DNA of 64,000 nucleotides from Sphingobacterium sp. JB170 (GCF_900163865.1 NZ_FUKU01000043.1:1-64000); one strand, 5' to 3'. Positions 15,966-25,493 are shown, numbered from the stretch's first letter. Notes: generated by a model from the letters alone, not told the origin. Program-made: numbers and translations.

Positions 15966-18900
15966 ATGCTTAACAAACGAAACTACAAGAAGGACCTGAA
16001 ACGGTTCTTGTGGATGGGAGGATCCGTGTTCGCCTGTTTGAGCTATTCGTTTACGCCTGTAAATGGATTTGCACACGAACAAAACAGTAAAGTTCCAATC
16101 ACCCTAAATCAAGAGAAAGTTACAGTAAAAGGAATTGTCACGAGCCAAGCTTCAGGTGATGTAATTTCTGGAGTAACGGTTTCTGTTGTTGGACAGACGA
16201 TCGCCACAACTACGGATAATCGCGGCTACTACGAACTGAAAGACGTGCCGGCTTCATCGCAGATTTCCTATGATATGATTGGTATGCAGTCCGTTCGAGA
16301 AGATTTGGCCGGACGCACTAATATCGACGTAATGTTAATCGATGTCAACTCCAACATCGAAGAAGTCGTCGTCGTTGGTTACGGTACGCAGAAGCGTGAG
16401 ACGGTCACGGGATCTGTAGTTGCTGTTAAAGGCGAGGAGCTCCGGAAATCACCAGCGCTGAACGTTTCGAACGCAATTGCCGGGCGTGTTCCTGGCGTGA
16501 TAGCAACCAACGGGAGTGCGGAACCCGGGAATGACGGATCGAGTATAAAAATTCGTGGAACCAATACCCTTGGCGACAGCTCTCCTTTAGTGGTGATCGA
16601 TGGTATTCCAGCACGAGAAGGAGGAATTGACCGTATTAATCCGGCTGATATTGAGAATATTTCGATCCTTAAAGATGCGTCGGCAGCCATTTATGGAGCG
16701 CGTGCCGCAAATGGCGTAATTTTAGTTACAACCAAGCGCGGTAAAACCGGTAAACCGAAGTTATCGTACAATTTTAATTTAGGCTTTTCGCAGCCTACAG
16801 TGATACCAGAATTGGCCGATGCGATGCAGTACGCAGAAATGCGTAATGAACTTGAAATTTATAAACTACCCGTAGCCGAATGGCAAGGCGCATTCGACGG
16901 TTTTAACTCCACAGGGAGTTACGATAGAGAAAATGGGACAGTTCTCAATGCGCCATTCACACCTGGAGATATTGAAACGTTTGCCAATGGATCTGATCCC
17001 TGGGGGCATCCCAATACCGATTGGTACGACGATGCCCTAAAAAACTGGTCGCCTCAACAGAAGCATAACTTGCAAATTGATGGTGGTACCGAGGATATGC
17101 AATATTTGTTGTCTTTAGGTTATCAGGATCAAGATGCATTTTATAAAAATTCGGCAACAGGATACAGTCAGTATGATTTTAGAATTAATCTAGATGCTAA
17201 AATTAGCCCGTATATTAAAACGCAATTTGGTGTGCTTGGCCGTCAAGAAGATCGGGAATACCCGACAAAGCCAGCATCGACTATATTTCGTATGTTAATG
17301 CGTGGTAATCCTACAATGCCCGCATTTTGGCCAAATGGGAAACCGGGACCTGATATTGAAAACGGCGAAAATCCTGTTGTGATTACTACAAATCAAACGG
17401 GTTATGATCGCGATAAGCGTTATTACCTCCAAACAAACGGGCAAGTCGATATTACCAATCCATGGGTAGAGGGTTTAAAACTATCGTTAAACGCATCGGT
17501 TGATAAATATATTAAAAAAACGAAAAGGTGGGAAATTCCCTGGTATTTATATACTTGGCAGGATGAATATGAAGCCGATGGAACGACACCTAAATTGGTT
17601 GAAGGTGTCCGAGGACCTGCGGACCCGCGCTTGACGCAAACTGATGAAGATCAATTGAACATATTGATGGGGGCAGTTTTGAGTTACGATAAAACGATTA
17701 ACGATCACACGCTGAATCTATTAGCGGGTGTGAACCGAGAAACGATTCGCAACGACAATTTGTCCGCCTATCGACGTTATTTTATCTCCCAGAATATAGA
17801 CTACATGTTTGCTGGAGGTGATTTAGAGAAAGATAATGATGGAGGAGCCTGGGAGCGAGCACGATTGAACTATTTTGGTCGTATGGGTTACAATTATAAA
17901 CAAAAATATATTGCAGAGTTCCTTTGGAGGTATGACGGATCATATATGTTTCCCGACGATTCTAGGTATGGTTTTTTCCCAGGTGTGATGCTCGGTTACA
18001 TGGTGTCTAATGAGGATTATTGGAAAGAAAACGTTCCTTTTATCAATTATTTTAAGATCCGCGCGTCCTATGGACAAATGGGGAACGACAATGTTTACTA
18101 TGATGATGAACTTCAGGAATACCAGTATTTCTTGACCTATGGTTTCGGTAGCTATATTATCGGCGGTAATGAAGAAAAAACGTTGAGTGAACTGCGGGTG
18201 CCGAATGAATTTATCACCTGGGAGGTAGCGAATAACTACAATTTAGGTTTTGACTTCCAGTTTTTCGATGGTAAAATGAATGCGGAAATTGATTTTTTCA
18301 AAAATAGTCGTAAGAGTATATTATGGAGGAGAAATGCTTCGGTTCCCCAAAGTACAGGTATGAGTCTACCTTCTGAGAATATAGGTAAGGTCGATAACTC
18401 CGGTTGGGAATTTAATGTGGGATGGCAAGATAAGGTAGGCGAAGTTGGCTACCGGGTTTCGGTTAATGGTGGTTACGCCAAGAATAAAATTATTTTCTGG
18501 GATGAAGCGCCAGGTGCACCAGAGTGGCAAACGAGTACCGGTAATGCAATTAACGCGGAACTTTATTACGTTTATGACGGTGTTTTTCGCGATCAAGCCG
18601 AAATTGATGCCAATACTATCGACTATACCGATGTCACGGGAAATTTGCGCCCAGGTGATATGAAATATCAAGATTACGATGGAGATGGAAAAATTACAGC
18701 AGATGACCGCGTACGTCGTGATAAAAATACGGAACCAACCTTCCAGGGAGGTTTTAGTTTAGGTTTAAATTACAAGAACTTTGACTTGAGTATCTTATTT
18801 CAAGGTGCCACCGGAGGCGAACTTCGGGTAGCAACGGATGAATCTGGTGCAATTGGTAACTACCTAATCGATTTCTATGAAAACCGTTGGACGGTTGATA

Positions 18901-19199
18901 ATCCGAGCAGTGAGCACCCACGCATTACCGATAGAAGTGATCAATATTATTCAAACAATAATACATATTGGTTGCGTAGCACGGACTACCTTCGTTTAAA
19001 AAATGTGGAGTTAGGTTATAACCTTCCATCGAGTATCTTAGAGAAGGCAAAAATAAGTAACCTACGTATATTCGTAAGCGGGATGAATTTGTTGACCTGG
19101 AGTAAAAATAAAGCTTATGATCCGGAATCAACCAACCAGTTAGGCCAATATTATCCGCAGTCCCGGTTGATCAATGGCGGGGTGATGGTTTCATTTTAA
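15966..19199 (+). CDS. SusC/RagA-family TonB-linked outer membrane protein
   Basis: The TonB-dependent outer-membrane transporter of a SusCD pair; it takes up an oligomeric nutrient delivered through the SusD lid. The 1077-aa protein has a signal peptide, a carboxypeptidase-regulatory-like beta-sandwich (VKGIVTSQASGDVISGVTVSV), the TonB box/plug region (EEVVVVGYGTQKRETVTGSV, then VIDGIPAREGGIDRINPADI, ISILKDASAAIYGARAANGV) and a long beta-barrel. The ATG at 15966 is chosen over TTG at 15930 because it directly precedes the basic N-terminal region of the signal peptide. SusD follows 12 nt later. No glycoside hydrolase or HTCS/ECF regulator is adjacent, so the substrate is unknown. Confidence 0.95.
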   Translation: MLNKRNYKKDLKRFLWMGGSVFACLSYSFTPVNGFAHEQNSKVPITLNQEKVTVKGIVTSQASGDVISGVTVSVVGQTIATTTDNRGYYELKDVPASSQISYDMIGMQSVREDLAGRTNIDVMLIDVNSNIEEVVVVGYGTQKRETVTGSVVAVKGEELRKSPALNVSNAIAGRVPGVIATNGSAEPGNDGSSIKIRGTNTLGDSSPLVVIDGIPAREGGIDRINPADIENISILKDASAAIYGARAANGVILVTTKRGKTGKPKLSYNFNLGFSQPTVIPELADAMQYAEMRNELEIYKLPVAEWQGAFDGFNSTGSYDRENGTVLNAPFTPGDIETFANGSDPWGHPNTDWYDDALKNWSPQQKHNLQIDGGTEDMQYLLSLGYQDQDAFYKNSATGYSQYDFRINLDAKISPYIKTQFGVLGRQEDREYPTKPASTIFRMLMRGNPTMPAFWPNGKPGPDIENGENPVVITTNQTGYDRDKRYYLQTNGQVDITNPWVEGLKLSLNASVDKYIKKTKRWEIPWYLYTWQDEYEADGTTPKLVEGVRGPADPRLTQTDEDQLNILMGAVLSYDKTINDHTLNLLAGVNRETIRNDNLSAYRRYFISQNIDYMFAGGDLEKDNDGGAWERARLNYFGRMGYNYKQKYIAEFLWRYDGSYMFPDDSRYGFFPGVMLGYMVSNEDYWKENVPFINYFKIRASYGQMGNDNVYYDDELQEYQYFLTYGFGSYIIGGNEEKTLSELRVPNEFITWEVANNYNLGFDFQFFDGKMNAEIDFFKNSRKSILWRRNASVPQSTGMSLPSENIGKVDNSGWEFNVGWQDKVGEVGYRVSVNGGYAKNKIIFWDEAPGAPEWQTSTGNAINAELYYVYDGVFRDQAEIDANTIDYTDVTGNLRPGDMKYQDYDGDGKITADDRVRRDKNTEPTFQGGFSLGLNYKNFDLSILFQGATGGELRVATDESGAIGNYLIDFYENRWTVDNPSSEHPRITDRSDQYYSNNNTYWLRSTDYLRLKNVELGYNLPSSILEKAKISNLRIFVSGMNLLTWSKNKAYDPESTNQLGQYYPQSRLINGGVMVSF

Positions 19200-19211
19200 C
19201 GATTTTAAAGT

Positions 19212-21083
19212 ATGAAAAATTTTAAATATTTATTATTTATTGGGTTGATTACCGGTGGGTTATCTTCTTGTAATGACGATTTTGTCAGCACAAAGCCGCT
19301 TGAAGAGGTGCCTGCTGAAGATGTCTGGGCCGACGGCCCGTTAGCACAGGCTTTTGTTTTTGAAATTTATAATGGATTTGGTGTCGGTGGTTTTGAGGAG
19401 CAGCAGCTTGCTTCGATGTCTGATGAATCGCTATTTACTCATCCAGGTCGCGGAATTAATACGGTAAATGAAGGTCGCGCAAATGCTGCCGACCAAGGGT
19501 ACATTATGCCGACCTATGAATATGGAGCAATGTATACTAGGATTCGGGCGACGAACGTAGCCATACAAAAGCTTCAAGCACCGGAATTTGACGACCCGGC
19601 TTTGGCGTCTCGATTATTAGGTGAAGCCTATTTCCTTAGGGGGTATTTTTATCAACAGCTGGTTCGATTGTATGGGGCGGTACCGTTGGTGGATGTCGTA
19701 TATGAATTAGGAGAGGACGACTATACTTTGGCGAGAAATACGTATGAAGAATGTATCGCCTTTATCGTCGACGATTGCGACTCGGCAGCACTTCTGTTAG
19801 CCGGAGTGGAAACCGTCGACGGTCGAGCTAGTGATGTGGCTGCATTAGCGCTTAAAGCGAGAACATTAACTTATGCAGCAAGCGATCTACATGACGTACC
19901 GACGGCTAAAGCGAAGTCGGCAGTTATTTCAGGTTTTTCTAATCCCGAGTTTCTTGGGTACGTGTCGGGAAATCGAGCAGAACGATGGGAACGAGCAAAA
20001 GCCGCAAGTAAGGCCGTGCTAGAACATGCAGAGCACGCGTATAAGCTAGACCTTTCGGCCCCTGTTTCAGCGGAGGAAGGGCAGGCAAACTACCGGTCTA
20101 TCGCGATGGGAGGAGGAAGTAAAGTGGCAGATGTAGCCGGAAAGCAAGATTTGATATTAGGTCGTTTTTTTGTTGATTTAAAAGACGAGCGTGGCGGCTG
20201 GGTTGGTCGCGACAACGGGCCGAATGGTTACCACAATTGGTCGGGGAATACGCCGACGCAGTTGCTCGTGGACGACTACGAGATGATTGACGGTAGCAAG
20301 TTCGACTGGAGTGTCGTTGCACACAAGTCGGCGCCCTACGAAAAACGCGACCCACGGTTTTATGCCTCGATTTTACACGATGGCGCTGATTGGAAGCCGC
20401 GGGCTGCAGATGTTTCCGGCCGTGATCCTTACGATCAAATTCAAACAGGTCAGTACCAGGTTATCAGCGGAGGTAAAAAAATCAATCAACCAGGGCTCGA
20501 TACAAGAAATGGTCCGGTGGAAGACTGGAACGGTTCGTATACAGGGTATTACTACAGTAAATTTGTCGATTCTGACCCCGCTATCGAAGATCAAAACACA
20601 CGGCAAAGCATTCCATGGCCAATTTTGCGGTACACGGAAGCCGTGCTCAATTATGTTGAAGCGTGCATCGAGTTAGGTGAGGAAGCAGAAGCAATTTCGT
20701 GGCTTAATAAGATTCGTTTCCGTTCCGGTATGCCAAAGGTTACCGATTCGGGAGCTAAGTTAAAGGAACGTTATCGAAATGAGCGCCGCGTGGAACTCGC
20801 TTACGAGGAACACCGTTACTTCGATGCCCGCAGGTGGATGATCGCAGAAGAAACCTTGGGTCGCAAGGTTACCCTAATTCGAATTCAGGGGACATTGAAA
20901 CCAGGCAAATCAGTTACGCTTTATAAGTATGATAAAAGCAATTACGATTATACCTATACGGTTGGTACGATTGATCCAGGAATTGAAAATAGAGTCTGGA
21001 ACGACAAGATGTATTTTACACCGTTAAATCGTGATGAAATAAATAGGAATACGAAACTTGTGCAAAACCCAGGTTATCAATAG
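19212..21083 (+). CDS. SusD/RagB-family nutrient-binding outer membrane lipoprotein
   Basis: The surface lipoprotein lid of the SusC transporter. The 623-aa protein has a lipoprotein signal with C20 in GLSSCNDDF, a SusD N-terminal domain (RLLGEAYFLRGYFYQQLVRLYGAVPLV, TPR-like helices) and the RagB/SusD C-terminal region (LRYTEAVLNYVEACIELGE, IRFRSGMP, ERRVELAYEEHRYFDARRW). The length is somewhat above the typical 500-600. It starts 12 nt after SusC and surely forms one operon with it. It holds no catalytic domain; ligand specificity cannot be predicted. Confidence 0.95.
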   Translation: MKNFKYLLFIGLITGGLSSCNDDFVSTKPLEEVPAEDVWADGPLAQAFVFEIYNGFGVGGFEEQQLASMSDESLFTHPGRGINTVNEGRANAADQGYIMPTYEYGAMYTRIRATNVAIQKLQAPEFDDPALASRLLGEAYFLRGYFYQQLVRLYGAVPLVDVVYELGEDDYTLARNTYEECIAFIVDDCDSAALLLAGVETVDGRASDVAALALKARTLTYAASDLHDVPTAKAKSAVISGFSNPEFLGYVSGNRAERWERAKAASKAVLEHAEHAYKLDLSAPVSAEEGQANYRSIAMGGGSKVADVAGKQDLILGRFFVDLKDERGGWVGRDNGPNGYHNWSGNTPTQLLVDDYEMIDGSKFDWSVVAHKSAPYEKRDPRFYASILHDGADWKPRAADVSGRDPYDQIQTGQYQVISGGKKINQPGLDTRNGPVEDWNGSYTGYYYSKFVDSDPAIEDQNTRQSIPWPILRYTEAVLNYVEACIELGEEAEAISWLNKIRFRSGMPKVTDSGAKLKERYRNERRVELAYEEHRYFDARRWMIAEETLGRKVTLIRIQGTLKPGKSVTLYKYDKSNYDYTYTVGTIDPGIENRVWNDKMYFTPLNRDEINRNTKLVQNPGYQ

Positions 21084-21111
21084 GTACGTTTTTCTATAAG
21101 CAAATGCAGGC

Positions 21112-21138
21112 GGGAGTTTCTAGAAATTAGAAGCTTCC
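21112..21138 (+). terminator. Possible terminator after susD
   Basis: An 11-bp stem (GGGAGTTTCTA with TAGAAGCTTCC, two G-T pairs) and a 5-nt loop, 28 nt after the susD stop. The T tract after it is short and broken (GTTCTTTA), so the call is tentative. Confidence 0.45.
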
Positions 21139-21673
21139 GTTCTTTATATGCCGCATATTGCAAGCACAATCGGTAAAGCCAGATTCCTTTAGGGTGGGGA
21201 TATAAGGCTTATTTCTTTTATTTGCTATACGCTTGCGGCCTTAAGGAAAGTAGAGGGTGGAGAGGAAATTTAAAGGGGAAAAGTATAGCAATAACCGTTT
21301 TAATATATAATTCGTATAGGGTATTGACTGGTTCTCGATCTTCTAATACACTTAAAAGTCTAAGATAACAAACATTTAAATTTAGCCTGGTTGTATGCAG
21401 CAATAGCCCCACCCTTAGTTAAAGTTTATAATATCTAATAGCCTTATGCTCTCTTTTTAAATAGAATATAAACACCTTAATTATTGGTTAATATATTTTA
21501 GCGTATTTTTAATAAAACTAGTAAATATAAATTTCACAACTGTTCTGCTATATGATAATTGCAAAACGGTTTCCCTTTTCTACTCATACTGTATGCATGT
21601 CATAAAGTAGGTGATCTGATTAAATTGGGATTATGCTCGAAAAATCGAGATAAATTAAAACGTAGATAACATT
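21139..21673. other. AT-rich intergenic region, no gene seen
   Basis: About 530 bp between susD and the SDR gene. I find no supported ORF, RNA or repeat; a short CTCGA...TCGAG hairpin lies just before the SDR gene. A 64-codon reverse frame at 21218-21412 shows no family features. Confidence 0.4.
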
Positions 21674-22462
21674 ATGAATATAACATTGGAAGGACGAATA
21701 GCCCTCGTGGGAGGGAGTAGCGATGGCATTGGATTTGCAATTGCACAGGTGCTTGCTGAATGTGGAGCGAAAGTCGTGCTGATGGCGCGAAATGAACAAA
21801 AATTACAATCGGCGGTATCGAAGCTATCTGTGCAGAGCGGGCAATCGCATAGTTTTATTGTGACAGATTTTAATAATCATCAGCTACATAAACAAACACT
21901 TAGAACTTATTTTGAAAACCACAGCGTTGATATTTTAGTCAATAATACCAATGGACCGGTTGCTGGAGATATGTTTTCGAAATCTGAATTAGATTATCAA
22001 TTAGCATTTGATTTACTGTTTCAAAATGCCGTATATACTACTAATTTGGCGGTAAGCTCGATGCGTGAGAAAGGTTTCGGCAGAATTATTAATGTTTCTT
22101 CGATGACGGTGAAGGAACCGAGCGATACCCTTGTGTTATCGAACACCATGCGCACGGCGCTAGTGAGTTGGACCAAATCGCTATCCAACGCGGTGGGAAG
22201 GCACGGGATAACGGTGAACTCCGTGTTAACGGGCTTTTTCGATACAGGACGGTTGAATAGTTTAATGCGTCTGCAAGCGGAGAACTCGGGCGTGGCATTT
22301 GAAAAAGTTAAAGAAAGTCGTATTGGAGATATTCCCGTGGGACGACTCGGGGAACCCAGAGAGTACGGCGCCCTTGTAGCATTTCTAGCATCTCCCTATG
22401 CTGATTTTCTCACAGGAACAGCTATCCCATTGGACGGGGGTGCGGGCATCGCTGCATTTTAA
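21674..22462 (+). CDS. Atypical short-chain dehydrogenase/reductase lacking YxxxK
   Basis: A 262-aa Rossmann-fold SDR. The cofactor site is GGSSDGIGFAIA and the structural NNTNGP replaces the usual NNAG. Catalytic Ser is kept in INVSSMTVKEP, but where YSASKAA is expected the sequence reads LSNTMRTALVSW, so the catalytic Tyr and Lys are replaced (Asn/Arg). The C-terminal PLDGGAGIAAF is typical. A subgroup of FabG-like SDRs with LSNxxR instead of YxxxK exists, so this may be a divergent active enzyme or a binding protein. It is convergent with ppk2 and has no operon partner. Confidence 0.85.
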   Translation: MNITLEGRIALVGGSSDGIGFAIAQVLAECGAKVVLMARNEQKLQSAVSKLSVQSGQSHSFIVTDFNNHQLHKQTLRTYFENHSVDILVNNTNGPVAGDMFSKSELDYQLAFDLLFQNAVYTTNLAVSSMREKGFGRIINVSSMTVKEPSDTLVLSNTMRTALVSWTKSLSNAVGRHGITVNSVLTGFFDTGRLNSLMRLQAENSGVAFEKVKESRIGDIPVGRLGEPREYGALVAFLASPYADFLTGTAIPLDGGAGIAAF

Positions 22463-22509
22463 GTTAGATAAATATCCCTCTCAAATTGAAGTGATATTTA
22501 TTGCTGATT

Positions 22510-23385
22510 TTAATCATTTTCGAGTTGCTTTTTGTAGGACTTCAGTTGATCCTGAATATCATTGTCCAATTCCGGGTATTTGATATCTTTATAACTTGAG
22601 AGTACCTCCCATAGGATTTTCGCCACAAGATACCGGGAGATATCTTTATCGTCAGAGGGAATGATATACCAAGGTGCTTTATTTTTACTTGTTTTCTGAA
22701 TCGCCTGCTGGTAAAAATCCATGTATTGGCTCCAAAGCTTCCGCTCTTTAAGATCTCCAGGGGAAAATTTCCAGTTGTGCTTTTCTTTTTCAATTCTTCG
22801 CAATAGCCGTTCTTTTTGCTCTTCTTTGCTTATGTTTAAGAAAAATTTAAAAACGATCATCTTGTTTTCGGTAAGATGTTTTTCAAAATTATTAATCTGT
22901 TCGTATCGCTTTACCCAAAAATTGTCCGGTATATTCTTGATCTCTTCAATGCCGGGAATATTCTCATTTAATAAATATTCGGGGTGCACACGTGTGACGA
23001 GTACATTCTCGTAATGCGTACGGTTGAAAACACCAAACTTACCTTTGGCTGGAAGGTTTATATAATGGCGCCAGAGATAATCGTGCTGCAATTCGAGTGT
23101 TGTGGGGGTCTTGAAGCTTTTGACCTCTACACCACGTGCATTGAATTCCTCAAATACTTCGCGTATTAAACTGTCTTTTCCCGCGGTATCCATGCCCTGC
23201 AAACAAATTAAAACGTTATATCGATTGTGTGCGTACATCACATCTTGCAGCTTCGCCAATTTTTTTCTTAAGTCTTTTAGTTCCTGCTTGGCAAAGGTTG
23301 GGTCAATTTCGCGGCTTATATCTGTCGGAAAAGATTGGAGGAGGAACGACCGTTTTGCTTTAAATTTTTTCGAATATTTATTCAT
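22510..23385 (-). CDS. ppk2: PPK2-family polyphosphate kinase
   Basis: Transfers phosphate between polyphosphate and nucleotides. The 291-aa single-domain protein has the PPK2 Walker A (LQGMDTAGKDSLIREVF), the lid/Walker B region (FGVFNRTHYENVLVTRVHPEYLL) and the basic polyphosphate-contacting segment (RRIEKEKHNWKFSPGDLKERKLW). Single-domain proteins of this size from Bacteroidota often belong to the class that uses AMP and ADP, but the class cannot be fixed by reading. It stands alone and converges on the SDR gene. Start by ATG at 23385 gives a basic N-terminus typical of the family. Confidence 0.92.
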   Translation of the reverse strand: MNKYSKKFKAKRSFLLQSFPTDISREIDPTFAKQELKDLRKKLAKLQDVMYAHNRYNVLICLQGMDTAGKDSLIREVFEEFNARGVEVKSFKTPTTLELQHDYLWRHYINLPAKGKFGVFNRTHYENVLVTRVHPEYLLNENIPGIEEIKNIPDNFWVKRYEQINNFEKHLTENKMIVFKFFLNISKEEQKERLLRRIEKEKHNWKFSPGDLKERKLWSQYMDFYQQAIQKTSKNKAPWYIIPSDDKDISRYLVAKILWEVLSSYKDIKYPELDNDIQDQLKSYKKQLEND

Positions 23386-23767
23386 GCGAGTTTCAATATA
23401 GGTTATTGCGTGTATAGTCGGTAATCGTCAGTACAACCGGTGTTTTAAGTTAAATATACGTATTCATACCGAGAAATTGTGTTTATTTAATGAGACTTTA
23501 GATGCCACCATCGGCGGAGCTATATTTCAGTTGACCAGGCGGCGTAATGTATATTATATATTTCCACCAGCGCGAGGGAAGCGGTAGGCCGCGGGCATGG
23601 GCTTGCGAAACCACTAAAAAAAATAGTAATCAGCGCGCTCCGGTCGGTGAAGCCTGACGGACTATTTGGATGGTGCGACAGTACTATGGTGACTATTCGC
23701 TTCGCGTAGGTTTTAAAGGGACGTGCCGTTAGTTTCGTGGGACGGTTGTTTTCAGCATCGACCGTAT
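23386..23767. other. Intergenic region, no gene seen
   Basis: About 380 bp upstream of ppk2 and downstream of the ankyrin gene (both reverse). It is more GC-rich than neighbouring gaps but I see no ORF, RNA or strong hairpin. TATATTGA just upstream of ppk2 is a weak -7 match. Confidence 0.4.
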
Positions 23768-24421
23768 CTATACCGGCTTGAGTATATCCGCAATCTCTTT
23801 GAAACCTTTTTCCATTGCCAGGTCAGCCGCTGCGGCACCCTGATCCGTTTTTATGGTGATGTCAGCCCCCATTTCTAAGAGCAATATGATCAGATCAATG
23901 TTTCCTTGCTGCGCAGCAATGTGTAGTGGGGTGATGCGAGCATTTTGAACGATGTTAACTTCTGCCCCTGCCTCGATGAGCATCTTACTGATGTTATCAA
24001 ATTTCCCGGTTAGGGCAGTGTGTAATGGGTAAACATGGAAACCGTTTTGCGAACATATATTCGGGTCGGCATGTTTTGTTAATAGTATCCGAACAACTGC
24101 TTCTTGTCCAAAATGCGAGGCAATACCAAGAGGAGTAAAACCGTGAGAAGAGATTTCATCGATTATTTCTGGTTTCTGTTGAACCATCAATTCCACTTGA
24201 TCCTCTATACCGATCGCACAGGCTTCGTGGATGGTGATGGTTGTCAAATGTTTTAAGATCGTCTTAATGACCTGGTCTTTATGGTAATAACAGGCTAACA
24301 ATAACGGAGAAATTTCATGACTCGTGTTTTCACGTAAAAGGGACGAATCTGTTCTAAGCAATATTTCTAAATCGTGGTGGTTCCCCGTTTCTATGTACTC
24401 TTCAATCTTGTATAAACTCAT
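23768..24421 (-). CDS. Ankyrin-repeat protein
   Basis: A 217-aa soluble protein built almost wholly of ankyrin repeats of about 33 residues. The best repeats read HGFTPLGIASHFGQEAVVRILL, YPLHTALTGKFDNISKMLIEAGAEVNI, ITPLHIAAQQGNIDLIILLLEMGADITI and GAAAADLAMEKGFKEIADIL; the two N-terminal repeats are more degenerate. There is no signal peptide or catalytic domain, so it is probably a cytoplasmic protein-protein interaction module. Partner unknown; no adjacent effector or immunity gene is apparent. Confidence 0.9.
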   Translation of the reverse strand: MSLYKIEEYIETGNHHDLEILLRTDSSLLRENTSHEISPLLLACYYHKDQVIKTILKHLTTITIHEACAIGIEDQVELMVQQKPEIIDEISSHGFTPLGIASHFGQEAVVRILLTKHADPNICSQNGFHVYPLHTALTGKFDNISKMLIEAGAEVNIVQNARITPLHIAAQQGNIDLIILLLEMGADITIKTDQGAAAADLAMEKGFKEIADILKPV

Positions 24422-24805
24422 CGTGTATTATTTGACGATTACGAATAAACAAAAAAGATACGAAAAATCGGCGTGTTGTGAGAAACTTTACTTGTTTATT
24501 AACATTTTTCGGGCGGCGAATAGGTGTTCTGCTGTGATAGACTCCTTAAACCAATTATAGATTCATCATTTACTCAACACGCGCACGTTGATTTATACGC
24601 CGCTATGCCCAAAACTAGCGGGCGGTAAGGATGCTAGTCTCGCGAAAAATGTGTTTTTACGAGTGCGACCTTTTTTATCTGGACGCGCCACGCGCTTGCT
24701 ACCGAAGAATAGAATTAAGCCGTTTATTTTTATATTCACTCGGTTTTTTGGGCTTTGGGCATGCGTAGTTATTGTGCTACAAGTTATCAGAAAAGCTATT
24801 TTGGT
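24422..24805. other. Intergenic region upstream of the ubiX promoters
   Basis: About 380 bp. It contains a 74-codon TTG-started frame (24588-24812) whose product is very basic with one hydrophobic stretch and no family resemblance; I do not accept it as a gene. No structured RNA is recognised. Confidence 0.35.
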
Positions 24806-24836
24806 TTTGTAGATGATAAAGTAAAGGGTATTTTTG
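24806..24836 (+). promoter_or_regulatory. Consensus promoter upstream of ubiX
   Basis: TTTG (24806-24809), 19-nt spacer, TATTTTTG (24829-24836): a full consensus match. The predicted start is near 24843, only about 60 nt before a strong terminator. Confidence 0.7.
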
Positions 24837-24842
24837 TAGTGC

Positions 24843-24907
24843 CCTCCCCAAGGGCATGTTTTTCATAGGTAGATGTAGGGTCGGATATTTATATTCGACC
24901 CTTTTTT
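24843..24907 (+). ncRNA. Candidate ~65-nt transcript (sRNA or attenuated ubiX leader)
   Basis: Predicted from a consensus promoter and the downstream terminator at 24878-24907. It has no ORF of note. It may be a small RNA, or a leader whose terminator controls read-through into ubiX, which starts 19 nt after the T run. Confidence 0.35.
24878..24907 (+). terminator. Terminator between promoter and ubiX
   Basis: GGGTCG...CGACCC (with ATA/TAT inside the loop) followed by T6. A second, weaker hairpin TGCCCT-CCCCA-AGGGCA with a following TGTTTTT lies at 24840-24861. Confidence 0.8.
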
Positions 24908-24909
24908 GT

Positions 24910-24917
24910 TAGCTTTG
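24910..24917 (+). promoter_or_regulatory. -7 element TAGCTTTG abutting ubiX
   Basis: A perfect TAnnTTTG match 8 nt before the ubiX ATG. Used with a weak -33, it would yield a near-leaderless mRNA and bypass the terminator just upstream. Confidence 0.45.
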
Positions 24918-24925
24918 TTTTGAAT

Positions 24926-25492
24926 ATGATCCAAAAGAAAAAAGTTATTATCGCTATCACGGGAGCGAGTGGTTCAATTTATGCAAAAGTATTGTTAGAT
25001 AAGCTAACTAAGCTACATAAACAGGTATCTCACGTTGGTATTGTGATGTCCGATAACGCGAAAGATGTTTGGAAGTTTGAATTAGGTAATTCCAGTTTCG
25101 ATAGTTACCCCTTCGAATTTTACAGTAAGCAAGATTTTATGGCTCCCTTTGCTTCTGGATCTGCAAATTATGACACGATGATTGTCTGCCCATGTTCGAT
25201 GGGTACTTTAGCACGTATTGCCCATGGAATATCGTCTGATTTGACGACCCGGGCAGCTGATGTCATTTTGAAAGAACGTAGGAAGCTTGTATTACTTACG
25301 CGAGAAACGCCCTTGAGCTCGATACATATTCAAAATATGAGTTTAGTTACACAAGCTGGAGGTATTATTTGTCCTGCGAGTCCATCATTTTATAGTCAGC
25401 CAAAAACAATGGAGGAGCTTGTAGCTTCTGTGATTGATCGTGTGTTTTCGCTGTGTGATATCCACGTGGACAGTTATACTTGGGGGGGGTAA
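24926..25492 (+). CDS. ubiX: Flavin prenyltransferase UbiX
   Basis: Makes the prenylated FMN cofactor needed by UbiD-type decarboxylases, here probably for menaquinone or other aromatic-acid metabolism. The 188-aa protein shows the flavin-binding IAITGASGSIYAKVLLDKL, the CPCSMGTLARIAHGISSDLTTRAADV block, and KERRKLVLLTRETPLSSIHIQNM, all diagnostic. The ATG at 24926 is chosen over a TTG 6 nt upstream. No ubiD is visible in the window. Two in-frame small ORFs and the dihydroorotase-like gene follow with near-zero spacing. Confidence 0.95.
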   Translation: MIQKKKVIIAITGASGSIYAKVLLDKLTKLHKQVSHVGIVMSDNAKDVWKFELGNSSFDSYPFEFYSKQDFMAPFASGSANYDTMIVCPCSMGTLARIAHGISSDLTTRAADVILKERRKLVLLTRETPLSSIHIQNMSLVTQAGGIICPASPSFYSQPKTMEELVASVIDRVFSLCDIHVDSYTWGG

Positions 25493-25493
25493 T

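Noticed and set aside
24588..24812. 74-codon forward frame before ubiX
   Set aside because: TTG start, highly basic product without family resemblance, and no promoter; the terminators downstream fit the promoter at 24806 better.
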